IMG/VR virus record: IMGVR_UViG_3300027659_000050
Coordinates: 1-49,718 of that record
DNA from: a virus
DNA length: 49,718 bases
Reading direction: 5' to 3' (one strand)
Shown here: piece after piece, positions 35,383 through 41,627 of the stretch
How positions within the stretch are numbered: position 1 is the stretch's first letter
Layout of the letters: every line of letters begins with the position of its first letter
Made by a program: the position numbers and the translations under genes
The notes under the pieces: generated by a model
The model's database searches: none
What the model saw: the letters and a program-made list of their open reading frames with translations, nothing else
What the model was told of the DNA's origin: nothing

Positions 35383-35577
35383 TTATGGAAGCAAACTATC
35401 AATATCTTGTAACTCTGTCAATACATTTATCTGAATAAAGTATTGGTTGTAGATTTTCATTCCTTCGTTCCAGTAATTCTCCGCTATGCAATATCTTTCT
35501 TTATCTTGTGACTCCCATATATGGAGGGCAGCATCCATGAATCTGGATGCCTTCTCGTATGCTTTATCTGTTGACAT
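35383..35577 (-). CDS. 64-residue helical protein
   Basis: Helical and aromatic (EKASRFMDAALHIWESQDKE, YCIAENYWNEGMKIYNQYF). Start overlaps the DnaB stop by one base (TAATG). No family recognised. Confidence 0.55.
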   Translation of the reverse strand: MSTDKAYEKASRFMDAALHIWESQDKERYCIAENYWNEGMKIYNQYFIQINVLTELQDIDSLLP

Positions 35578-36827
35578 TAGAATACCTCCTCAATGCGTGA
35601 AGTCTCCCCGTGCATGATAATATCTATCCTGTAATCCTTCGGGCCGCGCCTATTCTTCTTCACGGTCACTTGGCTTTTGGTTTTCAGATGCTCAACGTAA
35701 ATAATCTGATTACTGTGCATCCCAATCGCCCGGCTCTCTCGTAACCTTCCTTCATCATTTAACTGGGAGGCTGTGAGCAGTACGAGTTTGTTAACGGATG
35801 CTGATACCTTTAACCTTCTTGTTATCTCAGAGATAGCATTCTCGCGGTTGTCTACACCCTCAATGGATACGATCTGGAGATAGTCTACGATCACTACATC
35901 TGCGCGGTTTTCTCCCACATATCGGTTAATATTGGCCTCAATATCGTTAATATCACTGATAGCATCTATGATTTGAAGTGGCATACCATGCAATTTGGTG
36001 AGTGCATTGGTGATTGCGTCTAGTTCTACCTTGTTTGCGTTGAGATATTCTGCTCTTTCGCGGATCGGATAGCCAGCCATGTTGCAAGCCATGCGAGTTA
36101 GGATGTCTTTGGCGTTCATTTCTAGTGAAAAGAAGATAACTGACTTGTTGTTCAGTAGATTTGCTACTGCTGCTTGCACTAGGAAGATGGATTTACCTCC
36201 ACCAGTCTCTGAAGCTACCGTCAAAAGCTCTCCATGATGCAGTCCGCCCCTCAAGGTTCTGTCTAATCGGATCATTCCTGTGGTGAAACACTCTTCTTTG
36301 GACTTACCTTCCATCTCGTCGATGATTTCCAAGATAATATCTTTGACTGGCTTCACTTTGACACTCCGATCCTCTGAACATCTCATTATCGTTTCCGATA
36401 ATTTCTTCAAATCGGACTTTCCTACGCGAATATTGGGTTCTTCTTCCTCGATAACCTTGATGACATCGCGGTATCCTTTATTTCTGACTAACTGCTTGCG
36501 GTAATCGTCCGCCATATCCTGACAAACCTTCCCAGAAGCAATCTTCATGGTAGAAAGAATCTCATGGACTTCGTTCTCTCCTCCCGCCGCTTCGATTTCT
36601 CCTGTTGCTTCTAACTCAGCAATGGCAGAAAACGGGCAGCAAGCCCCTGTTCGCTGGTGAACCCCTTGGAGGGCAGTAAAAACCTTCCTGTGGGGCGGCA
36701 GAGCGAAATAATCCACATCCCACGTTTGTTGCGCGAGGATGTTTCTGTCTATTGCGATTAAAGCTAACGCTGCTGCCTCGCTTTTGGTTGCCATTGGGAC
36801 TACTTTCATTAGTGGTGTCTTTTTCAT
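35577..36827 (-). CDS. dnaB: DnaB-like replicative helicase
   Basis: 416 residues. The N-terminal domain (about 15-110) matches the DnaB partner-binding domain (AALALIAIDRNI, LPPHRKVFTAL). The RecA core has Walker A SETGGGKS (206-213), H1a FFSLEM (232-237), Walker B VIVDYLQ with Asp315, and the DnaB H4-type region TASQLNDEGRLRES. It unwinds the fork and interacts with primase or loader. It directly follows the initiator-like gene (TAATG overlap), the standard phage replication pair. Palindrome site 14 lies within it. Confidence 0.9.
   Translation of the reverse strand: MKKTPLMKVVPMATKSEAAALALIAIDRNILAQQTWDVDYFALPPHRKVFTALQGVHQRTGACCPFSAIAELEATGEIEAAGGENEVHEILSTMKIASGKVCQDMADDYRKQLVRNKGYRDVIKVIEEEEPNIRVGKSDLKKLSETIMRCSEDRSVKVKPVKDIILEIIDEMEGKSKEECFTTGMIRLDRTLRGGLHHGELLTVASETGGGKSIFLVQAAVANLLNNKSVIFFSLEMNAKDILTRMACNMAGYPIRERAEYLNANKVELDAITNALTKLHGMPLQIIDAISDINDIEANINRYVGENRADVVIVDYLQIVSIEGVDNRENAISEITRRLKVSASVNKLVLLTASQLNDEGRLRESRAIGMHSNQIIYVEHLKTKSQVTVKKNRRGPKDYRIDIIMHGETSRIEEVF
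36386..36401. promoter_or_regulatory. Palindrome site 14 (intragenic)
   Basis: TTATCGTTTCCGATAA in the DnaB gene. The first site after a 6.6-kb stretch without any copy. Confidence 0.75.
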
Positions 36828-37726
36828 TAGAAGGATTGTCTGTAAGGATTTTGATCAACTACATTCTTGGAGCGGATGACCCAAGCACTCAGGAACGCAC
36901 GGGAGTACTTACGTTCTGGGTGACTGAGTAGCCAACTCTGTGCGTGTTTCGCTTCACGCTCCACGTCTTTGTCTGGGTTTAGCTTTTGAAGTTCTGCTAG
37001 GAACTCAGCGTCTACTGGTTTTTGCACTTTAGGCTTCCTACCCTTGGGTGGGTTAGCGGCGGTAGGTTGCTGGTTAAATAATTCAGAGGTCTGGAATCCA
37101 TTTGAAGTTTTATCATTTGTGGAAGATGAGGCTATTGCCGAATTTTCCTCTTCCCCTTGAAAAGGGGTTAGGGGTTTTACTTCTATGTTTTTAATCTTTG
37201 TTTTAATCTCTGTTATTGCTTCCGCATCTTGCGGCATTGATACCGCATCTTGCGGAATGAACACCGCTTCTTGCGGGATGGTTGCCAATTGAAAATCTGT
37301 CATTTCATACCCACGATCTTTCAATAATCTACGCAAAAAAACTAGGTCAATTCGATACTGAAGAGTCCTATCATATCTCACCCGTGGGTTGCTTCTGGTC
37401 ATAAAAACACCCTTTGTGACAAGCGTAGAAAACGCACGTTGGATTGCATCTTCACTAAAAGCACACATCAAATCTTCACGCATTTCACGGGCAGATTTAT
37501 AAATCCAACCATAGTTGTATTCATGTTGTGGGAGGTCAGATTCAGCCAAACGCTTGTTCTCTTCAAAAATCCAGTTGTTGACCGTATCAAGTGTTTTTGT
37601 CCAATACAGCATTTGTCCTAGAACCAATGCCTGAGTTACATCTTGAGTTAACATCATTATGTCCTCTCTCAAGACTGCCTTCTTCATTCTGACGAATAGG
37701 CGTTGAGGTTGTTTTACAGGTATCAT
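36827..37726 (-). CDS. Replication initiator / helicase-loader-like protein
   Basis: 299 residues. The N-terminal winged-helix region has ALVLGQMLYWTKTL, WIYKSAREMREDL and DAIQRAFSTLVTKGVF, the pattern of DnaD-type or phage O-like replication proteins. A Ser/Thr/Pro linker (about 165-230) contains three tandem IPQ/MPQ-(E/D)AV-type repeats, followed by a C-terminal helical domain (PDKDVEREAKHAQSWLL...SRAFLSAWVIR). It probably binds the origin and loads the DnaB protein encoded next. Start ATG lies 150 nt from the operon promoter. Confidence 0.7.
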   Translation of the reverse strand: MIPVKQPQRLFVRMKKAVLREDIMMLTQDVTQALVLGQMLYWTKTLDTVNNWIFEENKRLAESDLPQHEYNYGWIYKSAREMREDLMCAFSEDAIQRAFSTLVTKGVFMTRSNPRVRYDRTLQYRIDLVFLRRLLKDRGYEMTDFQLATIPQEAVFIPQDAVSMPQDAEAITEIKTKIKNIEVKPLTPFQGEEENSAIASSSTNDKTSNGFQTSELFNQQPTAANPPKGRKPKVQKPVDAEFLAELQKLNPDKDVEREAKHAQSWLLSHPERKYSRAFLSAWVIRSKNVVDQNPYRQSF

Positions 37727-37875
37727 TTAAAAAAGGCCACCCTCTCCATAGCAGCAAAAGTCCGGCGAAATGACGGGTGAAGAATACCTACTAAGGAGCG
37801 GGTGATATATGGGTTTCAATTTATTACTTTTGATTTTCGTCTGTTCTTCACGCAGACGGCACGATTGCTCGTACA
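37727..37875 (-). promoter_or_regulatory. Structured leader of replication operon
   Basis: About 150 nt between the predicted start site and ATG 37726. Minus-strand hairpins include CGTCTG/CAGACG and ACGA-GCAA-TCGT. A 60-codon open frame crosses the region, but its ATG (37909) lies within the -35 box, so it cannot be expressed as drawn. Confidence 0.45.
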
Positions 37876-37881
37876 AGACAG

Positions 37882-37909
37882 ACACTACTACATCTAGTGA
37901 TAGTGTCAA
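37882..37909 (-). promoter_or_regulatory. Sigma-70-like promoter of replication operon
   Basis: Minus strand: TTGACA (37909-37904), 16-bp spacer, TAGTGT (37887-37882). It drives the 8-kb operon down to 29725. Palindrome site 15 lies 18 bp upstream. Confidence 0.75.
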
Positions 37910-37927
37910 ATGTTTTTTACAATATTT

Positions 37928-37943
37928 TTATCGGTAACGATAA
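37928..37943. promoter_or_regulatory. Palindrome site 15, upstream of replication promoter
   Basis: TTATCGGTAACGATAA, 18 bp upstream of the -35 box on the minus strand, matching the 17-bp offset of site 9 at the nuclease/SSB promoter. Confidence 0.8.
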
Positions 37944-37946
37944 TGA

Positions 37947-38321
37947 CTAGATGTCAACGGACTTAATCTCACCCCTTGACCATTCAAACATTTTGTCGTT
38001 GATGGTGGCCCAGAGCGTATCTGCGTCATCTTCATTCTCACATTTGTAGATGTGACGCTGTTCACCGATAGCATCATCATTGATGAAGAAGTGGGATTTG
38101 TAAATTGTCAAACCAGTGGCAGAGGTGGTTGCAAGGATAGCAGTATTGTTGGGTTTGAGTGCCATATTACAGATGCCTTCTTCGGATTCATATTCTGCAA
38201 GTAGACTGGTATTAAGGGCAGCAGCAAGAGACATATTTGTAATTAGAACTGTTTGTCTTACTGCGGCAAGCATACGCTCCGCTTCTTTATCTATAACTTT
38301 ATCATCATTGGTGTTATCCAT
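37947..38321 (-). CDS. Divergent-switch partner protein
   Basis: 124 residues from ATG 38321; an upstream ATG at 38339 lies beyond the predicted transcription start. Acidic N-terminal helix (DDKVIDKEAERMLAAVRQTV), then a beta-rich domain and C-terminal helix (DADTLWATINDKMFEW). It is divergent from an XRE repressor-like gene, with overlapping -35 boxes, suggesting it is controlled by or antagonises it. No family recognised. Confidence 0.6.
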   Translation of the reverse strand: MDNTNDDKVIDKEAERMLAAVRQTVLITNMSLAAALNTSLLAEYESEEGICNMALKPNNTAILATTSATGLTIYKSHFFINDDAIGEQRHIYKCENEDDADTLWATINDKMFEWSRGEIKSVDI

Positions 38322-38329
38322 ATACAAAT

Positions 38330-38375
38330 AGACTATCAAAAAAGTGTTGACTTGTCAATAGGATTGGTTTACTTT
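38330..38375. promoter_or_regulatory. Overlapping divergent promoters with palindromic operator
   Basis: TTGACTTGTCAA at 38347-38358 is a perfect inverted repeat (TTGAC-TT-GTCAA) carrying the -35 boxes of both directions. Plus: TTGACT (38347), 17-bp spacer, TACTTT (38370-38375). Minus: TTGACA (38358-38353), 17-bp spacer, TAGTCT (38335-38330). The two polymerases cannot bind together, a layout typical of a genetic switch. Confidence 0.7.
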
Positions 38376-38383
38376 TAATTGAA

Positions 38384-38791
38384 ATGAAGCATCCACTATA
38401 CGAAGCCTATGAATCTTGCATGACTGCATACGAACAGTCTCGCTACATTCGTTCTATTGGACGCAAGACCTTTGCTAATCAGCTTCGGGAAACTCGCAAG
38501 CGACTAGGAATGACAGTCAGGGAACTAGGTGACAAGATCGGCGTAACTGGATCGTTAATCAACCAGATTGAAGTGAACTCCAAGAGCATTCTGAAGAAAG
38601 AACAAGTAGATAAAGTGATCGAACTATGCACACCTTCCTCGAAATCGAAAACGGCAAGTACTACGTCCGAGTCAGTCCCTACTCAGCCAGCAACCCCAGC
38701 CCCATGCACGAACGAGGAAAGCCTTTCCCAGACAGCCTCAAGCCAAAGTACGACTCACTGGAGTTGGCCACCATCGGACTTCAAGAGCTAA
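38384..38791 (+). CDS. XRE-family HTH regulator
   Basis: 135 residues. Residues 29-82 form a Cro/C1-type HTH (FANQLRETRKRLGMTVRELG, IGVTGSLINQIEVNSK), with the recognition helix near 54-63. The N-terminal 28 residues are an extra helix; the last 50 are Ser/Thr/Pro/Gln-rich and overlap another frame. The ATG is 8 bp after the -10 box. Probably autoregulates through the TTGACTTGTCAA operator and could be the immunity-type repressor; whether it also binds the 19 palindromes is unknown. Confidence 0.8.
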   Translation: MKHPLYEAYESCMTAYEQSRYIRSIGRKTFANQLRETRKRLGMTVRELGDKIGVTGSLINQIEVNSKSILKKEQVDKVIELCTPSSKSKTASTTSESVPTQPATPAPCTNEESLSQTASSQSTTHWSWPPSDFKS

Positions 38792-38850
38792 CAAATTACT
38801 ATCAATGCTCAGTAGAAAAAAAGGGTTCAAAAAAACGGGGGCAAGATTAA
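38626..38850 (+). CDS. 74-residue protein overlapping the regulator gene
   Basis: Overlaps the last 166 bp of the XRE gene in another frame. Sequence looks like a folded domain (FLEIENGKYYVRVSPYSA, YDSLELATIGLQELTNYYQC), unlike the low-complexity tail in the regulator frame. It then overlaps the HNH gene by 46 bp. If both are translated, the regulator's tail is overprinted. Confidence 0.5.
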   Translation: MHTFLEIENGKYYVRVSPYSASNPSPMHERGKPFPDSLKPKYDSLELATIGLQELTNYYQCSVEKKGSKKRGQD

Positions 38851-39101
38851 AGCCTGTTTCAGATAAGCGTAAGGTTCTAAACAAAGAATACTCTGAAGCG
38901 AGAAAGGAATACTTTACTACTCACCCAAACTGTGAGGTATGCGGGGCTGGAGCTACAGATATTCACCACAAAGCTAAGAGAGGAAAGAACCTTTCCAACC
39001 TAGAAATGTTTATGGCAACTTGTAGAATTTGTCATAACAGAATCCACGACAATCCTGCGTGGGCAAGAGAATTAGGATATTTAATATATGAGTTCAAATA
39101 A
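38805..39101 (+). CDS. HNH endonuclease
   Basis: 98 residues. Basic N-terminus (SRKKGFKKTGARLKPVSDKR), then CEVCG, DIHHKAKRG (His-His of the HNH motif), NLSNLEMFMATC, and CRICHNRIHD (Asn, His). The two CxxC pairs bind structural zinc. HNH proteins beside terminases assist DNA cleavage in packaging; the large terminase is encoded 250 bp downstream, convergently. A homing or restriction role is possible. Confidence 0.85.
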   Translation: MLSRKKGFKKTGARLKPVSDKRKVLNKEYSEARKEYFTTHPNCEVCGAGATDIHHKAKRGKNLSNLEMFMATCRICHNRIHDNPAWARELGYLIYEFK

Positions 39102-39315
39102 TACATTCGTTTCAATGATCATCTGCGAGGGATACCATGAAGATGATAACCAAACTAAGATTCTTTTCCAACAGCAATTCAATCAATGCTGGGTAAAGAA
39201 AGCTGACATCAAGACAATGGAAACACTCGGCTTCCACGAAGGACGTAAGTTCATTCGTATTGTTATCCCAGAGGAAGTAGCGAATACGCTAGAGCTTCAA
39301 GGTATTCTGGATTAA
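39088..39315 (+). CDS. 75-residue hypothetical protein
   Basis: Starts inside the end of the HNH gene (14-bp overlap). Beta-alpha sequence with NTFVSMIICEGYHEDDN, FNQCWVKKADIKTM and RKFIRIVIPEEVANTL. No family recognised. Ends 31 bp before the convergent terminase stop. Confidence 0.55.
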   Translation: MSSNNTFVSMIICEGYHEDDNQTKILFQQQFNQCWVKKADIKTMETLGFHEGRKFIRIVIPEEVANTLELQGILD

Positions 39316-39346
39316 AGCTATCCTTATGTGCTGGTCATGTGCAATT

Positions 39347-41200
39347 TTACCAGTCACCATTCTCGTCAGAAGAATAGCTATCATCATCCATAATGGATTC
39401 GACTGGCTTTTCGTCTCTAGCCCAGAATCTATTTGTCGGAACCGCTTTATCGTTTCCGATAAAAACCAGTCCAAACCTACGAGACATTTCGAGGCAGTAG
39501 AGAAAGCTATCTGCCAAATCGGGCGAGTATCCAGTGCGTCCCTTATAGTCATCCTTAGTCTCTACGGAAATTTTCTTAGATTTAATCGTGTACCTACGGA
39601 TGCAAAGTTCCCGCGCCAGTTCAGAAGCTGCGCCGACCCCGTAGATCACTCGACTCTTAAAGCCATGATAGGCTGAGTACCAGTACTCTGATACCAATCT
39701 ATCATAAACATCCTTACACGGGCGTTTATCAACCTCTGCTGCCATACGCTCAGTAGGTTTACCCATAGAAGAAATAAGCGCGATAGAATGACCACTAGAA
39801 TCATGCTTCAACCACTCGCGGATGATAGCTTGTGCGACTCGACCACCATCACCAGACACGTCCATACCAAATTTAGTAGGCTGAACTCCAGAAGCCCGGC
39901 AAAGCTCGACTACTTCCTTAGCTAGACCGACTTCAAACTCAGCAGCTTCACGGGCAGATAGCTGAATAACCTTCTGTTTCTCCAACCACATAACACGATT
40001 GCGAGTTCCGCGAATGTAACCCAGTTTAGCTATAGTAAGCACACACCTATCTCCACCAACTGTAAAAGCGGTATCGAAGCCAGCAATCTTATGAAAACCT
40101 TCTGAATCCCAGAGCGGTTCTTCATTAGTGTCAGCGTTACGAATCAGATCAGCGGTTAGAATAGTTTGCGCGAACCCAGATTTAGGCCACCAACCGATAG
40201 CGTTACGAACATAATCAATCGCATTCTCATCTCCGTAGCACTGCTTGAGCATGACTTGTTGTTTCTTTCGATCCATCAAGAACGGAAACGGGGATGGTTC
40301 ATGCTCTGGAGCGGCGAAGTTAGGCGACCTCATGCCATTGTAGAACAGGCAAACTCCAGTCTCCGTATCCCACTTATCCATCTCTGGACTGACAGTATCG
40401 AAGTTACTTTGGCCTTTAGGCATAGCCCAGCGGGTGTGAGGATTGTCACCAGCAGATGGGTTTCCAATACCGATAAAGACTACATCATTATTAGCTGACA
40501 AGTTAACACGGGCAGTAATCGCGCCCAGTTCCATTTCGGGCAACTCATCAAGAGCTAGTCTAATCCGATCATTCTTACGTCCACGGGTAGTATCAATAGC
40601 CTTCTGACCCTCATTACCTGACTGGAAAGCGAGAGCTTTGATAGCGTTGCGATAGTCTTTATCCTCATCATTCGATCCACCACCCCAAACGATCATGTGG
40701 CGATAGTCAATTAACTTGCCGAACTGGACAGCAGCAGACTTCCACAACTTAGAAATGATACCCCAGATACGATCTTCGGACGCACCAAGAGTAGTTGTAG
40801 CAACCCAAGATGAAGTACAATGAGGAGCAGAACACCAGTCAAGGTAGACCCAAAGACCAACTGGAAACGACTTTCCCATCGAAGCTGCGCCAGCCAAACA
40901 GATGTCATCATTGTTGCAGAGTTCTTCCAGAGTTCTCAACAATTGATTATTGGTATAACCTCGATTGACAATAGAAACTTCAGTGGGCCATTGGAGTTTT
41001 ACTGCCTTCAAGAAGTGTTCATATGGAGTAAGCAATTTAAAATCTGAAAGATTTATATTGTGCTTATTGCAGTAATCTTTTCCGTATTCACCCTTACTAA
41101 TAGCGTAGCAGTATAGCTCTACACCAAGCTCGTCCATGTTCTCAGGGAATTTGATACCGTACTTTTGAATGCCTGTGTTTCCAGAAAAAATTCTTGACAT
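39347..41200 (-). CDS. terL: Terminase large subunit
   Basis: 617 residues. ATPase domain: Walker A-like GAASMGKS (104-111), Walker B IRLALDEL with Asp218-Glu219, coupling motif GIGNPS (244-249). RNase H-like nuclease domain: acidic Asp376 (AGFDTAF), Asp447 (FGMDVSGDGG) and Asp561/Asp564 (SPDLADSF). It translocates DNA into the prohead and cuts it. Unusually it is on the opposite strand to the portal and capsid genes, starting 25 bp from their first gene. Palindrome site 16 lies near its 3' end. Confidence 0.9.
   Translation of the reverse strand: MSRIFSGNTGIQKYGIKFPENMDELGVELYCYAISKGEYGKDYCNKHNINLSDFKLLTPYEHFLKAVKLQWPTEVSIVNRGYTNNQLLRTLEELCNNDDICLAGAASMGKSFPVGLWVYLDWCSAPHCTSSWVATTTLGASEDRIWGIISKLWKSAAVQFGKLIDYRHMIVWGGGSNDEDKDYRNAIKALAFQSGNEGQKAIDTTRGRKNDRIRLALDELPEMELGAITARVNLSANNDVVFIGIGNPSAGDNPHTRWAMPKGQSNFDTVSPEMDKWDTETGVCLFYNGMRSPNFAAPEHEPSPFPFLMDRKKQQVMLKQCYGDENAIDYVRNAIGWWPKSGFAQTILTADLIRNADTNEEPLWDSEGFHKIAGFDTAFTVGGDRCVLTIAKLGYIRGTRNRVMWLEKQKVIQLSAREAAEFEVGLAKEVVELCRASGVQPTKFGMDVSGDGGRVAQAIIREWLKHDSSGHSIALISSMGKPTERMAAEVDKRPCKDVYDRLVSEYWYSAYHGFKSRVIYGVGAASELARELCIRRYTIKSKKISVETKDDYKGRTGYSPDLADSFLYCLEMSRRFGLVFIGNDKAVPTNRFWARDEKPVESIMDDDSYSSDENGDW
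39447..39462. promoter_or_regulatory. Palindrome site 16 (intragenic)
   Basis: TTATCGTTTCCGATAA in the terminase gene, identical to site 14. Confidence 0.75.
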
Positions 41201-41221
41201 ATCAACAATAAAATATATTTT
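41194..41221 (+). promoter_or_regulatory. Sigma-70-like promoter of head module
   Basis: TTGACA at 41194-41199, 16-bp spacer, TATTTT at 41216-41221. It overlaps the divergent terminase start codon (41198-41200). The first ATG, at 41225, is 3 bp beyond the -10 box; an in-frame ATG at 41237 may be used instead. Confidence 0.65.
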
Positions 41222-41224
41222 CAG

Positions 41225-41614
41225 ATGAAAGGCAAGATGAAACTCAAAAATAGAAACCTAGCTCCAGTTGGTTCATGGTACTACAAATACGAGATCAAGC
41301 GTGATAAACTCACCTTCCCAGCGGTTGTATATGGAAGCACATGGAGCAACTTGATTTCAAATATCCAAAAAGATTGCCGATCAAATGGGATAGAAGTTCC
41401 AGAAAACCTTGAGCAACTTGTCGAAGATCAAATCTGCCAACGCCAACCAAGTGATCGTTGCTGGTACGCTGATGGGATTGGAGACAGAATCGCGCAAGCA
41501 ATTCACACGGTAGCTGCGGTTACAGACAAGGTTCTTGGAACTAAACTAGAACACAAAGCAAGGGGATGTTCTTCTTGCAATCGACGCAGGAATGCGCTTA
41601 ACTCGTTATCGTAA
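41225..41614 (+). CDS. Small head-module protein with CxxC-RR-LN tail
   Basis: 129 residues (125 from ATG 41237). A beta/alpha domain (WYYKYEIKRDKLTFPAVVYG) is followed by WYADGIGDRIAQAIHTV and a tail GCSSCNRRRNALN, similar to small phage proteins ending in a CxxC-x-(R/K)RxxLN motif. First gene of the head transcript, 13 bp before the portal. Function unknown; a head assembly or packaging accessory is possible. Confidence 0.65.
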   Translation: MKGKMKLKNRNLAPVGSWYYKYEIKRDKLTFPAVVYGSTWSNLISNIQKDCRSNGIEVPENLEQLVEDQICQRQPSDRCWYADGIGDRIAQAIHTVAAVTDKVLGTKLEHKARGCSSCNRRRNALNSLS

Positions 41615-41621
41615 ACGATAA
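41606..41621. promoter_or_regulatory. Palindrome site 17 before portal
   Basis: TTATCGTAAACGATAA spans the stop of the upstream gene and ends 6 bp before the portal ATG at 41628. Confidence 0.8.
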
Positions 41622-41627
41622 AATATT

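Noticed and set aside
37727-37909. 60-codon minus-strand frame before the replication initiator
   Set aside because: Its ATG lies in the -35 box of the operon promoter, so it would not be in the transcript; treated as leader.
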